From positions 218,515-282,514 of the forward strand of contig NZ_KB911826.1 of NCBI RefSeq assembly GCF_000383675.1: 64,000 bases of DNA, read 5' to 3'. This document shows, one piece after another, positions 7,208-17,600 of this stretch. Made by a program: the position numbers and the translations under genes. Below the pieces are notes generated by a model that saw nothing but the letters and a program-made list of their open reading frames with translations, did not search any database and was not told the DNA's origin. This DNA comes from Terracoccus sp. 273MFTsu3.1. GTDB lineage: Bacteria > Actinomycetota > Actinomycetes > Actinomycetales > Dermatophilaceae. Each line of letters starts with the position of its first letter. Positions within the stretch are counted from its first letter, which is position 1.

Positions 7208-8034
7208 GCCCGTCCCGTCACGATGCGACCGCGTCGACGGGGCGTGAAGCGGGCGCCCGTGCGGGATCGCTGGATCCGCGCCTCCGCCGCGAGGTCCGCC
7301 TGACGCATCCCCTCCTCGTCGAGGCGCAGGCCCTCCGCGCGACCGGGCGCGCTGCCCCCGCGGGAGGCGGGGAGCCACCAGCGGTCGGCGTCGTCGCGCG
7401 GGCGGTCGGGATAGGCGTCCATGGCCTCGGTGAGCACGGCCTGCAGGTGGTCCCGCAGCTGCTCGGACACGGCATACGGCTCGGCGTCAGGCGCGGGCGT
7501 CAGCGGCTCACCGACGACGATCGTGACGGCTGTGCCGCGTCGGAGGCTGAACCGGCCACCCACCGTGAGGATGCGCTGGCTGCCCCAGACGGCGACCGGG
7601 ACGAGCGGCACCTGGCACCACGTCGCGACGGCGGCCGCACCGGGACGGAGCGGCCGCAGCTCCCACGAGTGCGAGATCGTCGCCTCGGGGAAGACCCCGA
7701 CCACCTCGCCGGAGCGCGCCTTGGCGACCGCGTGGCGCAGCGCGACCTCACCGTGCGCGCGGTCAACGGCCAAGTGACCCATCGCCCGCATCGCCGGTCC
7801 GACGAGCGGTGGGGTGAAGACGCCCTGCTTGGCGAGGAACCGGACGAACCGTCCCCGCTGTCGTCCGACGAGACCGACGAAGAGGAAGTCGAGGAACCCC
7901 ACGTGGTTGCCCGCGAGGACCGCGCCGCCCTCCCGCGGCAGGTGCTCCGCTCCCCGGACGTCGATGCGCAGCCCGAGCACTGCGAAGACCCCGAGGGCGG
8001 CGCGGATGACGAGGCGATAGGTCCATTCGGTCAC
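7168..8034 (-). CDS. 1-acyl-glycerol-3-phosphate acyltransferase family protein
   Basis: 288 residues. The PlsC signature H(x)4D is NHVGFLD at residues 43-49. Further family blocks are FLAKQGVFTPP, VDRAHGEVAL, VFPEATIS (the FPEG-type block with Ala for Gly) and VPLVPVAVWGSQR. The family transfers an acyl group from acyl-CoA or acyl-ACP to lysophosphatidate or related acceptors at the membrane. A hydrophobic N-terminal helix (residues 7-22) may anchor it. The roughly 70-residue charged C-terminal extension is not part of the fold. It lies downstream of phoD on the same strand, with a 145-bp gap. Confidence 0.88.
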   Translation of the reverse strand: MTEWTYRLVIRAALGVFAVLGLRIDVRGAEHLPREGGAVLAGNHVGFLDFLFVGLVGRQRGRFVRFLAKQGVFTPPLVGPAMRAMGHLAVDRAHGEVALRHAVAKARSGEVVGVFPEATISHSWELRPLRPGAAAVATWCQVPLVPVAVWGSQRILTVGGRFSLRRGTAVTIVVGEPLTPAPDAEPYAVSEQLRDHLQAVLTEAMDAYPDRPRDDADRWWLPASRGGSAPGRAEGLRLDEEGMRQADLAAEARIQRSRTGARFTPRRRGRIVTGRAQASPSAIRESAS

Positions 8035-8137
8035 ACCTCATCTTCGTCACGGCCACCTGCTCCGGATGGCCCGACACACCCCACCCCCGAGTGGCCCCGC
8101 AACCCCGCGCACCACCACGCGCTGGCCGCGTACGGGA

Positions 8138-8153
8138 CTCGTCGGACGACGAG
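8138..8153 (-). terminator. Short hairpin downstream of phoD
   Basis: CTCGTCG and CGACGAG with a two-base loop, 27 bp past the phoD stop on the minus strand. No T-run; only its position supports a terminator role. Confidence 0.3.
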
Positions 8154-8179
8154 GCCACTCGAGGGGATCCGGGGCGCGC

Positions 8180-9844
8180 TCAGGCGCTGCCGTGCGTCTC
8201 CTCGCGGATCGTGTCGGCGACGATCTGCTCGTCGCTCGGGGTCGAGCGGCGCAGCGTCGTCGTCGGCAGCGGGTGGTCGGCGGTCTGGCGCAGGCCGCGC
8301 ACGCCGTCGTCGATGACGAACTCCGCACGCGTGAACGCCTCCGCCCCGGGTGTCGTCACGACGGGCACGCACCGGAAGCGCGCCGTCAGCTCGGACGGGG
8401 TGATCGTCGTGGAGACGTAGCCGCGCAGGTTGGTCCAGAAGCGCAGGTTGGGGTTCCACGCCGCCCACGGGTGCTGGCCGGTCGGGCTGTCGTAGCCGTT
8501 GCCGCCCGACGTGATGGAGCTCGTGATGAGCTCCGAGCCGACGACCTCGCCTGGCTGGTCCCAGTCGAGGTAGAGGTCCGAGGCCCAGTGGGCGTGGACG
8601 TCACCGGTCAGCACGACGGGGTTGCGCACTCCGGCATCGACCCAGCCCTGGGTGACCCGCCGACGCGACGCGCGGTAGCCGTCCCACGCGTCCATCGACA
8701 CCGTCGTCCGGGCCGTGGCGTCGTTGTCACGCTGCCCGAAGAAGACCTGCTGGCCGAGCAGGTCCCAGCGCGCCTCCGACTGCCGGAAGCCGTCGAGCAG
8801 CCACTGCTCCTGCTCCATCCCGGGCAGCGAGCGCGTCGGGTCGTCCGCCGCGGGGCAGTCCTTGTAGCCGTCGCCGCAGGCCTGGTCGGAGCGGTACTGG
8901 CGCGTGTCGAGCATGTGGAGGTTCGCGAGCCGGCCCCACCGGACGCGGCGGTAGAGGTCGAGGTTCGGGCCGTCCGGCACCGACGAGCGGCGCAGCGGCA
9001 TGTTCTCGTAGTACGCGCGGTAGGCCGCCGCACGGCGCTGGAGGAACGTCGGCGTCTCGGCGACCTTCTCGGGGACGTCACCGGCGTAGTTGTTGTCGAC
9101 CTCGTGGTCGTCCCAGACGGCGAGCCATGGCGCGGCGGCGTGAGCGGCCTGGAGGTCGGGGTCGCTCTTGTACTGCGCGTAGCGCTGCCGGTAGCCGGCG
9201 AGCGTCGTCGTCTCCGGTCCGGCGTGGTTGCGGCCGACGCCGTTGCCACCACCCTCGTACTGGTAGTCCCCGAGGTGGAGGATGACGTCCGGCCGCTCCT
9301 CCGCGAGACGCCCGTACGCCGTGAAGTAGCCCGCGGGGAAGTTCGAGCACGAGACGAACGCCATGGCGAGCGCCGACGGGGTCTCCCACGGGTTCGGCGC
9401 AGTGACCGCTCGACCGGCCTCGGAGAGGTGCTTGCCCAGGCGGAAGCGGTAGAAGTACTCGCGGCCCGGTCGGAGGCCGTGGACCTCGACGTGCACGGAG
9501 TGAGCCCAACCGGGCTGTGCCGCAACCGATCCCGCCTTGACGACGTCGGCGAACCGCTCGTCCGACGCGACCTGCCAGTTGAGCTGGTAGGTCGCGGACG
9601 GCATACCGCCCAGTCCGTCGGCGGCGAGCGGGTCGAGGGCGAGGCGCGTCCAGAGGACGAAGCCGTCGGGCTCGGGGTCGCCGCTGGCGACCCCGAGGGT
9701 GAAGGGGTTGGTGGCCGGGACGACGGCCGCCGCGCTCGGGCGGCTGTCGAGGACGACGCCGGCCCCGGCGAGGGCGACGGTCCCGGTGGCGAGGCCACCA
9801 CGGAGAAGGGTTCGGCGAGAGGGCAGCTGGTGAGTCGTGTCCAT
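8180..9844 (-). CDS. phoD: Tat-exported PhoD-type alkaline phosphatase/phosphodiesterase
   Basis: 554 residues from the ATG at 9844. I chose this over upstream ATGs because it places a Tat signal (SRRTLLRGG, then a hydrophobic stretch and Ala-rich cleavage region) at the N-terminus. PhoD enzymes release phosphate from mono- and diesters outside the membrane and use Ca2+/Fe3+. Visible blocks are the N-terminal Fn3-like entry ASGDPEPDGFVLWTR, the metal motif HLGDYQYEGG, VWDDHEVDNN, and the late motif LTGDVHAHW. Length matches the family. The start lies 300 bp from the divergent acs gene. PhoD genes often belong to the phosphate-starvation regulon, but no PHO box was recognised. Confidence 0.93.
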   Translation of the reverse strand: MDTTHQLPSRRTLLRGGLATGTVALAGAGVVLDSRPSAAAVVPATNPFTLGVASGDPEPDGFVLWTRLALDPLAADGLGGMPSATYQLNWQVASDERFADVVKAGSVAAQPGWAHSVHVEVHGLRPGREYFYRFRLGKHLSEAGRAVTAPNPWETPSALAMAFVSCSNFPAGYFTAYGRLAEERPDVILHLGDYQYEGGGNGVGRNHAGPETTTLAGYRQRYAQYKSDPDLQAAHAAAPWLAVWDDHEVDNNYAGDVPEKVAETPTFLQRRAAAYRAYYENMPLRRSSVPDGPNLDLYRRVRWGRLANLHMLDTRQYRSDQACGDGYKDCPAADDPTRSLPGMEQEQWLLDGFRQSEARWDLLGQQVFFGQRDNDATARTTVSMDAWDGYRASRRRVTQGWVDAGVRNPVVLTGDVHAHWASDLYLDWDQPGEVVGSELITSSITSGGNGYDSPTGQHPWAAWNPNLRFWTNLRGYVSTTITPSELTARFRCVPVVTTPGAEAFTRAEFVIDDGVRGLRQTADHPLPTTTLRRSTPSDEQIVADTIREETHGSA

Positions 9845-10142
9845 ATCGTCCACATTTGTGACTCTGCGGCCCGCGCAGCCCACCACGCGGAGAACCTCTG
9901 GTGAAGCGTTGGGGCGAGATGGCGTATGCCGTCCGCCCGCCATGGGTGCCCACGGGCCCGACCGCTCGTCCTCGGACTCGGACCGCTCGGCGGGCTACTG
10001 GTCGGTAGCGATGAGACCCGGCTCACTCCACCCTTGAAGCGCGAACTAGCCTGCGTTTGAGTTGTGCATCAACCACGTCGACCCCGCCGACACGCGCGCG
10101 GGCGGCGCGACCGCACCATCGTCGATGCGAAAGGGTGACACC
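9845..10142. other. Divergent phoD-acs intergenic region
   Basis: Holds the start regions of both genes. A 22-base block (gatggcgtatgccgtccgcccg, given here as 9918-9939) recurs at 22915-22936. TAGCCT at 10047-10052 could be a -10 for acs. No operator was recognised. Confidence 0.4.
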
Positions 10143-12119
10143 GTGAGCGAAGAGCCGCTCGAGAACCTCGTCCATGAGGGACTGACCTTCCCACCGCCGC
10201 CCGAGTTCGCCGCGGAGGCGAACGGCACGGCCGACCTCTACGACCAGGCGGCCGCCGACCACGAGGGCTTCTGGGCCGATCAGGCCCGCCAGTACCTGAC
10301 GTGGAGCACCCCGTTCACGCAGTCGCTCGACTGGAGCAACCCGCCCTTCGCGAAGTGGTTCGCCGACGGCGAGCTCAACGCGTGCGTCAACGCCGTCGAC
10401 CGCCACGTCGAAGCCGGCCGCGGCGACAAGGTCGCGATCCACTTCGTCGGTGAGCCCGAGGGCGACACCCGCGACATCACGTACGCCGACCTCCACGCCG
10501 AGGTGCAGCGCGCGGCCAACGCCCTCGCCGACCTCGGCGTCGGCAAGGGTGACACCGTCGCGATCTACCTGCCGATGATCCCCGAGGCCGCGGTCGCGAT
10601 GCTCGCCTGCGCCCGCCTCGGCGCCCCGCACTCCGTCGTCTTCGGCGGTTTCTCGGCCGAGGCCCTGCACTCGCGCATCGACGATGCCAAGGCGAAGGTC
10701 GTCATCACGGCGGACGGCGGCTACCGCCGCGGCGCCCCGTCAGCCCTCAAGCCCGCGGTCGACGCGGCCCTCGACCACGACGACACGTCGGTCGAGCACG
10801 TGCTCGTCGTCAAGCGAACCGGCCAGGACACCGCGTGGAACGACCGCGACGTCTGGTGGCACGAGGCCCTCGAGAAGGCCGCCCCGACCCATGAGGCGCA
10901 GCCCTTCGAGGCCGAGCACCCGCTCTTCATCCTCTACACGTCGGGCACGACCGGGAAGCCGAAGGGCATCTTCCACACGACCGGCGGCTACCTGACGCAG
11001 GCCGCGTACACGAACGCCGTCGTCCACGACGTCCACCGCGACACCGACGTCTACTGGTGCACCGCCGACATCGGCTGGGTCACAGGTCACTCCTACATCG
11101 TCTACGGGCCGCTCACCAACGGCGTCACGCAGGTGATGTACGAAGGCACCCCCGACACCCCGCACCAGGGCCGCTGGTGGGAGATCGTGCAGGACTACAA
11201 GGTCACGATCCTCTACACGGCCCCGACGGCCGTGCGCACCTTCATGAAGTGGGGCGCCGACATCCCGGCGAAGTTCGACATGAGCTCGCTGCGCCTGCTC
11301 GGGTCGGTCGGCGAGCCGATCAACCCCGAGGCGTGGCTCTGGTACCACAAGCACATCGGCGGGGGACGTGCCCCGATCGTCGACACGTGGTGGCAGACCG
11401 AGACGGGCGCCATCATGATCAGCCCGCTGCCTGGTGTCACGAAGCTCGAGCCCGGCTCGGCGCAGAAGCCGATCCCCGGCATCAGCGCCGAGATCCTCGA
11501 CGACGAGGGCAAGCCGTTCACGACGCCCGAGCAGGTCGGCTACCTCGTGCTGACGAAGCCGTGGCCGTCGATGCTGCGCGGCATCTGGGGCGACCCGGAG
11601 CGCTACAAGGAGACGTACTGGTCGCGGTTCGGCGAGAAGTACTACTTCGCCGGCGACGGCGCGAAGTACGACGCCGACGGCAACATCTGGCTGCTCGGCC
11701 GGGTCGACGACGTCATGAACGTCTCGGGCCACCGCCTCTCGACGGCCGAGATCGAGTCGGCCCTCGTGTCGCACCCGAAGGTCGCCGAGGCCGCGGTGGT
11801 CGGCGCCAACGACGAGACGACCGGCCAGGCCGTCTGCGCCTTCGTCATCCTGCGCCAGGAGTTCGTCGAGGAGGCCGACGAGGTCGGCGAGGGGAAGGAC
11901 CTCGTCCAGGAGCTGCGCAACCACGTGGCCAAGGAGATCGGCCCGATCGCGAAGCCGCGCTCGATCATGATCGTCAGCGAGCTGCCCAAGACCCGCTCCG
12001 GCAAGATCATGCGACGCCTCCTGCGTGACGTGGCCGAGGGCCGCGAGGTCGGCGACGTGACGACCCTCGCCGACAGCTCGGTCATGGACCTCATCAAGAC
12101 GGGCATGACGAAGGACTGA
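10143..12119 (+). CDS. acs: Acetyl-coenzyme A synthetase
   Basis: 658 residues from a GTG preceded by AAAGGGTG. An in-frame ATG 24 bases upstream is possible but has no better site. It makes acetyl-CoA from acetate, ATP and CoA via acetyl-AMP in the cytoplasm. Visible are the adenylate motif [11 protein letters not shown], the [10 protein letters not shown] block, the hinge [16 protein letters not shown] and the C-terminal [11 protein letters not shown], whose Lys is the acetylation-controlled catalytic lysine in this family. Length matches Acs (about 650). From memory, in mycobacteria acs lies near a holin-like membrane protein and ephE; here those are at 60-62 kb. Confidence 0.97.
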   Translation: MSEEPLENLVHEGLTFPPPPEFAAEANGTADLYDQAAADHEGFWADQARQYLTWSTPFTQSLDWSNPPFAKWFADGELNACVNAVDRHVEAGRGDKVAIHFVGEPEGDTRDITYADLHAEVQRAANALADLGVGKGDTVAIYLPMIPEAAVAMLACARLGAPHSVVFGGFSAEALHSRIDDAKAKVVITADGGYRRGAPSALKPAVDAALDHDDTSVEHVLVVKRTGQDTAWNDRDVWWHEALEKAAPTHEAQPFEAEHPLFILYTSGTTGKPKGIFHTTGGYLTQAAYTNAVVHDVHRDTDVYWCTADIGWVTGHSYIVYGPLTNGVTQVMYEGTPDTPHQGRWWEIVQDYKVTILYTAPTAVRTFMKWGADIPAKFDMSSLRLLGSVGEPINPEAWLWYHKHIGGGRAPIVDTWWQTETGAIMISPLPGVTKLEPGSAQKPIPGISAEILDDEGKPFTTPEQVGYLVLTKPWPSMLRGIWGDPERYKETYWSRFGEKYYFAGDGAKYDADGNIWLLGRVDDVMNVSGHRLSTAEIESALVSHPKVAEAAVVGANDETTGQAVCAFVILRQEFVEEADEVGEGKDLVQELRNHVAKEIGPIAKPRSIMIVSELPKTRSGKIMRRLLRDVAEGREVGDVTTLADSSVMDLIKTGMTKD

Positions 12120-12475
12120 CGCCTCACCGCCAGAGCACGTATGCCGCCCGCCTCCACCTTCGTGGTGAGGCGGGCGGTGTGCGTCCGCGGTCCAGTACGC
12201 CGGTAGGCCGTCGGTCCACGACCTCGGCTCACCTCCCACACGGGTGTCGGGATCGCCCCGGATCGGCCGCGTACGACGTATCACGGACGTGACGCGCGAG
12301 CTCTGTTCCGCATGGCCCGGCGTGGGCCGACCCGCACCGGTTGCGCAGCGCATGTCCCGCGTTGTCGCAAATCGGGCGTGCTGCCAACGCACTGGTGCTT
12401 CACTGGAATGACTGACGGTGACCCCGCGACGGGGACCTGAGCGCGGGGTGCTCCGACCGACCTCGGAGGGCTCTG
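12120..12475. other. Intergenic region between acs and the conflict operon
   Basis: Contains the acs terminator and, near the 3' end, a hairpin ACCCCGCG / CGCGGGGT (12421-12428 / 12442-12449) that would lie in the 5' leader of the EAD1-protease operon. No clear promoter hexamers. Codon-like periodicity is absent. Confidence 0.5.
12144..12177 (+). terminator. Terminator of acs
   Basis: CCGCCCGCCTC-C-ACC pairs with GGTGAGGCGGGCGG, 13 paired positions with one bulged C and loop TTCGT. It is 25 bp past the acs stop. No T-run, consistent with actinobacterial terminators. Confidence 0.7.
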
Positions 12476-13546
12476 ATGACGCACCCCCTCGACACCTATC
12501 CCCTCGACTTCTCTGAGTCCGACGTCCAGGACGTGCGCACGGCGCTCATCAACGCCTACGACAGCCCCGACGCCCTCAAGGACTTGCTCAGGCAGTCGGG
12601 CGTCCGCACCGGCAGCATCAACCTGGCGCGGGCCGTCGACTACGTCTGGACCGACGCTCTGGCCGTGGCCCGCAAGCAGGACAAGCTGCGCGTGCTGCTC
12701 TCGACGGCTGCGCGCGACCCGAACGCTGCCGCGATCCGGCCGCTGCTCGACGCACTCGTCGCCGGCACCTCGACCGACTCGACCGACTCGACCGACTCGG
12801 CCGACACGAGCGACGCGGCGGGGCCCGACGCGCTCGCGTGGAAGGTCAACCCGGCCGACGAGACCGGGCTCGAGCGGGTCATCGAGAGCGAGTCGACGCT
12901 GCTCGACATCTCCTTCCTCGAGCGCGGCCTCGAGGTGGCGGCCTCGGTGTGCAAGCTCGTCGTCGTCCACGGCGGCAAGCGTTTCCACGGCACCGCCTTC
13001 CACATCGGCATGGGCACGCTGCTGACGAACCACCACGTCCTCTACGCCGGGGGGACGCCCGCGTCGTCGGTCGAGGCATGGTTCGGCTACGAGCAGTCCT
13101 TCGACGGTGGCGAGCGCGTACACACCGTGGTGCCGTGCGACCCGGCGTCGATCGTCGGGAGCGCCGACCACGACTGGGCGGTGGTGCGCGCGAGCGACGC
13201 GCTCCCCGACGACGCACGCCCCCTGCCCCCTACGGGTCCCTTGCCCGAGGAGCTGGACCGGGTCTACATCGTGCAGCACCCCAACGGCGAGGTGAAGAAG
13301 ATCGGCATGGTGCACAACGTCGTCACCGCGGTGACGGACGACGTGCTGCAGTACCGCACCGACACGGCCGGGGGCTCCTCCGGCTCACCCGTCTTCGACG
13401 AGTCGTGGCGGGTCGTGGGCCTGCACCACCGTTGGGGCAGCACGACCCGCGCCGGCCGCACCGAGTACTACAACCAGGGTCGGCGGGTCGACAGGGTGGT
13501 GGCCGGTCTCGAGGCGAAGGGGGTGGGCACGCCATGGGTCAGCTAG
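12476..13546 (+). CDS. Effector-associated domain 1 (EAD1) fused to trypsin-like serine protease
   Basis: 356 residues. Residues about 12-95 form a small all-helical domain matching the effector-associated domain 1 pattern (VQDVRTALINAYDSPDALKD, then LRVLLSTAARDPNAAAIRPL). Residues 97-115 are a Thr/Asp/Ser linker from a 9-bp repeat. Residues 140-350 are a trypsin-2-type protease with His187 (TNHHVL), Asp233 (HDWAVV) and Ser302 (GGSSGSPVF), all present. There is no signal peptide, so it is cytoplasmic. EAD-protease proteins are known as effector subunits of NTPase-controlled conflict systems, where the EAD pairs with a like domain on the sensor ATPase. First gene of a four-gene block; the next gene starts 13 bp before this one stops. 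ATG start after GGAGGGCTCTG. Confidence 0.88.
   Translation: MTHPLDTYPLDFSESDVQDVRTALINAYDSPDALKDLLRQSGVRTGSINLARAVDYVWTDALAVARKQDKLRVLLSTAARDPNAAAIRPLLDALVAGTSTDSTDSTDSADTSDAAGPDALAWKVNPADETGLERVIESESTLLDISFLERGLEVAASVCKLVVVHGGKRFHGTAFHIGMGTLLTNHHVLYAGGTPASSVEAWFGYEQSFDGGERVHTVVPCDPASIVGSADHDWAVVRASDALPDDARPLPPTGPLPEELDRVYIVQHPNGEVKKIGMVHNVVTAVTDDVLQYRTDTAGGSSGSPVFDESWRVVGLHHRWGSTTRAGRTEYYNQGRRVDRVVAGLEAKGVGTPWVS
12770..12805. repeat. 9-bp repeat encoding the EAD1-protease linker
   Basis: Three perfect tcgaccgac units and one variant, encoding Ser/Thr-Thr/Asp-Asp/Ser tripeptides. In-frame unit changes would alter linker length between the EAD1 and protease domains. Confidence 0.9.
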
Positions 13547-14682
13547 ACGGCGAGTTCCACGTGACCAACCCCAACGCGAAGGCGCTCTACGACTTCGTCC
13601 GGGTGACCTTCGACAGCGTCGACTCGGTCAAGGTCTTCACCCAGACCGCCGGCATGGCCACCGGCATGATCGAGGTCGGTGGCCCCATCGACCCGCTGTG
13701 GCTCGACGTGCTCCGGGCAGCGGGCAAGCAGCGGCTGCTGCGCAAGCTCGTCGCGGCGATCCAGGCCGACCCCAACAGCGCCGACCCAGGCGCACAGGCG
13801 CTCATGCTCGAGCTGCTTGCGGAGCCCGAGGACGCGACCCCGGCAGAGGCGTCCCCACCCGGCCCCCAGCCCGCCGCAGCAGCCGCGGTTGCCGCCATGG
13901 CAGCAGCCGTCGACGCCGTGGCTGCCGACATCTACGACGAGGGCCTGCTGTGGAAGGACATGCCCTTCATCGGTCGCGACTCCCTCCGCGAGAGCCTCAA
14001 GCTCATGGTGCCCCCGGCCCCGCACCGCTCGCTGCTCGTCATCGGCAACGAGGGCTCCGGCAAGACGTGGACGCGCCAGTTCCTGCGGTACCTCAAGGAG
14101 AACGGCGGCTCGATGCAGCTGCGTCCGATCGACATGTCGCTGCGCGCCGGGCTGCCGGTCGACGAGCGCGAGCTGGCCTCGCTCGTCGCCGACGCCCTGC
14201 TCGGCAAGGAACCGCCGACGTTCGACCCGACGGCTCAGCCCGAGGCCGTCGTGAGCCGGATGCGCATCTGGCTGAGCGGCGAGCTGGAGGACTCGACCCG
14301 CCCGATCTGGCTCGTGCTCGACGGCTTCACGCCGAAGACGGCCACCGCGGGCGCGATCCAGCTCGTCAACGAGCTCGCCCAAGCCGCCGCCAACGGTGAG
14401 CTCGGCCCGGTACATGTCATCGTGCTTGGCTACAACGGCAACCCGGCGCTGACGGCGGCGGCTCTGTGCGAGGCGCTGGCCGCACCGACGCGCGATGAGG
14501 TCAAGGAGTTCTTCGCACGGGCAGCCCTGGCACTGCAGGGGACTCAGCCAGCAGACGCGGCTCTCGAGCAGCTCGTCGACCGCTTCGACGCGAAGCACGG
14601 ACCTCTCGCCACGACGCCGATCAGCCGGCTCGGCCCCCTGGCCCGAGAGCGCGCGCTCACCCTCTTCCGGGACGAGCCGTGA
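13534..14682 (+). CDS. Helical adaptor domain plus P-loop NTPase
   Basis: 382 residues from the ATG at 13534, preceded by GAAGGGGG and overlapping the protease gene by 13 bp. Residues about 10-98 form a helical domain with the look of an effector-associated or death-like adaptor (VRVTFDSVDSVKVFTQTAGM, RLLRKLVAAIQADPNS). An Ala/Pro-rich linker (100-130) follows, then FIGRDSLRESL and a P-loop domain: Walker A GNEGSGKT at 171-178, Walker B IWLVLDGF at about 258-265. The start of the NTPase resembles AAA/STAND modules that follow an (F)xGR motif, but the domain is short and lacks obvious superstructure repeats. I infer a switch or adaptor between the protease and the large NTPase. Exact family not recognised. 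Confidence 0.75.
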   Translation: MGQLDGEFHVTNPNAKALYDFVRVTFDSVDSVKVFTQTAGMATGMIEVGGPIDPLWLDVLRAAGKQRLLRKLVAAIQADPNSADPGAQALMLELLAEPEDATPAEASPPGPQPAAAAAVAAMAAAVDAVAADIYDEGLLWKDMPFIGRDSLRESLKLMVPPAPHRSLLVIGNEGSGKTWTRQFLRYLKENGGSMQLRPIDMSLRAGLPVDERELASLVADALLGKEPPTFDPTAQPEAVVSRMRIWLSGELEDSTRPIWLVLDGFTPKTATAGAIQLVNELAQAAANGELGPVHVIVLGYNGNPALTAAALCEALAAPTRDEVKEFFARAALALQGTQPADAALEQLVDRFDAKHGPLATTPISRLGPLARERALTLFRDEP

Positions 14683-17600
14683 CGAGCGACGAGGCGGAGC
14701 GCAGGACACCTCCGATCATCACCGCGGAGGACATGGCGGCGCGGCTGGACGCCCTCGAGTCACGCGAGGCGCAGGCTGCTCATGAGTCGGCGACGACGGA
14801 GACGCCGGATGTCGGTCCGCCGATCAGCCCACAGCGCCGGCACTGGCGCGAGCACGTGTGCCTGCTCGACTACTTCTCCCTCGAGGACCTCCACGGCGAC
14901 GGACCCGAGGCCCCTTCGCACCCGACCCGGAGGGCGCCCACGAGCTCCCTCTGGGACTCGGCCGTGCGCGCGGTGCGGGGCATGATGCACCCCGACGAGC
15001 TCCCGTCCGGCTCGAGCACGCCGACCCACGCCAAGGACGACGCCAGGCACCACGAGCTCGACGTGTTCGTCCGTGAGGACTGCGACGTCGTGGCCACCCG
15101 ACGCGGGTCGGCCTGGCAGCTGCGCCTCGACGTCCGACGGGCGACGCTCGAGACCCTCGGGCGCGCACGGGCGCTAGCGCTCATGGCGAGCCCGTATGCC
15201 GTCGAGCCGGCTCGCGACGACATCGCCCACCACATGGCTCACCGCCTGCTGGAGGGCACCACCGCGCTGCGCGGTCTCACGCCGACCGAGCTCGCCGGCA
15301 TACTCCGGGCCCTCGACTGGCTCTCCGGGATGGGGATCGACCTACCGAGCGAGCACGACGTGGAGTGCGAGCTAGACCTGGCCAACGTCCTCACCCCGTT
15401 GCGGGCCGTGTCGACCGACGACTTCCTGGGGCGCGAGCGCGAGCTGACGTTGCTCGGGACGTACCTGTACGGGCCCCCGCCGACGAGGCCCCTCGCGCTC
15501 CACGGCCCGGGCGGCGTGGGCAAGTCGACACTGCTCGCGCACTTCGTGCTCGAGCACGTCGAGCGCACCGACGACCCCTTGCTCTTCACGTACCTCACGT
15601 TCGACCGGGGTGAACTCGACGCGCAGTTCCCGCTGACGCTCGTCGCGGAGGCGTGCCGACAGCTCTCGCTCCAGGCACCGATGCTCGTCCAGCCGCTGAC
15701 GCAGGTGCGGGCCTCGATAGACGAGGTGCTGACGGCGCAGCTGAGATTGGCGCACGAGCACTCCCTGGCCCGCGGGCGGTCGAGCCGTGATGCCGCGCGC
15801 ACCCGGGCCGACCAGGCCGTGCTCGCCGAGCAGTTCGCCCACGTCGTCAACGACGCAACGGGTGGCGCGCCGATCCTCGTGCTGCTCGACACTTTCGAGA
15901 TGGCGCAGCGCCGCAGGGGCTCGTTCCTCGGCCAGCTGGGCGCCGCCCTCGGGCGCATGCAGGCGCGGATGCCGTCACTGCGCTTCGTCATCGCCGGGAG
16001 GGCACCCGTTGCCGGGATGAAGGCGCACAACGTCCCGCTGGAGGGGCTCGACCCCGCCCAGGCACGGGCGCTGCTCCGCCACGCGCTGCGCGGCCTGACC
16101 GTGCCGGACGACCTCGTGGACAGGGTGGCCTCGAACGTGTCGGGGAACCCGCTGAGCTTGCGCCTCGCCGCGGACCTCATCCGGCGGGAGGGCGCGGCGA
16201 GCCTCTCGACGAGCCGCGGGCGCAACCGGCTGCTGTTCGAGCTGCGCGAGGAGCAGGTGCAGGGCGTGCTCTACCGCCGCATCCTCGACCGCGTCGACCG
16301 GTCGGTGCGGCCACTCGCCAACCCGGGCCTCGTCGTCCGCAAGATCACGAGCGACGTCATCCTCGAGGTCCTTGCCGAGCCGTGCGGCCTCGCGCGCCTG
16401 ACACCGAAGAAGGCCGAGCGGCTCTTCGACACCCTGCGCCGCGAGATCTCACTCGTCACCGAGGCCCGGCCGGGGGTGCTCGTCCACCGGGCCGACGTGC
16501 GTCGCGAGATGCTGCCGCTGCTCGAGACGGAGGCCCCGGCCCGGGTGCGCGAGATCCACGAGCGCGCCGTCACGTACTACGCGGGACGGCCGGAGTTCGA
16601 CGACCAGGTCGAGCACCTCTACCACCGGCTCATGCTCGGAGAGCCGTCGACGACCCTCGACCGGTACTGGGTGGACTCCGCAGCGCCGTTCCTGTCCGAC
16701 GCCTGGACCGAGTACCCGCCGGACGGACGCGTCTACCTGGCCGGGAAGCTCAGGGTCGACGCGGACCCTGAGGACCTGACCGCGGCTGATCGGATCGCGT
16801 GGGTCCGGCAGGCGACCTACCAGGCGCAGGCACAGCTCGACGCCGGGCAGCCGGCCCTCGCGCTGGAGATCCTGCGCGGCCGCACCCTCGAGCCGTCCGA
16901 TCCGACGATCACCCGGCTCGTTGTCGAGGCCCTCGCTGCTCAGGGCGACGACGCCGAGGCGCTCGTCGTGGCGGAGCAGGGCATCGTCGATGCCGGACAC
17001 GAACTCAGCCTCGACGGAGTGCACCTCGGCATCCTCGCCGCCCGCGTGGCGGAGGACGGTGCCGCCACCGACGATCCCGGTTCGGGGTTCGCCATCGCAC
17101 GCCGGCACTACCTCGACGCACGCGACGCGGCAGTCGACTTCGGCGCGCCAGCAGAGGCGCTCACGGCAGCGGCGGGGGCACTGCGAGTGACGCGCCGCTT
17201 CGATGGGCTGCGACGCACCCTGACCCGGGAGGCCGTCGCCGCACTGCCTCCCTGGCCCGACCCCGAGCGGGACGTGGAGCTGCGCTCGACGCTCGTCAAG
17301 GAGATCACGGGGCTCGGCACACAAGAGGTCACGCAACACCCGGGTCTGCTGCGCGAGCTCGCTGCCGAGCTCGGCTCGCAGCTGCCCTCGCTGCTGATCG
17401 CGGCCGCCGACACCCTGGGCGTGGACGCGCTCGGCGCGACGGCACGTGACCTGCCGAGCGCCACGAGGTCGGTCCTGGCCGAGACGGCAACTGGTACGCG
17501 GTCGCTCCCTCTTCCGACCGGGACACCACCGGTGGCCGAGGAGCCCGTGGCAGAGGACGCTCCTGCCCAGGCAGATTCCGTAGAGCCGACGGCCGAACCG

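Noticed and set aside
8066..9904. 612-codon plus-strand frame opposite phoD
   Set aside because: Opposes an intact PhoD gene with a Tat signal and all motifs; no domain in the shadow frame.
10740..12392. 550-codon minus-strand frame opposite acs
   Set aside because: Antisense to acs with the usual high-GC bias and no recognisable domain.
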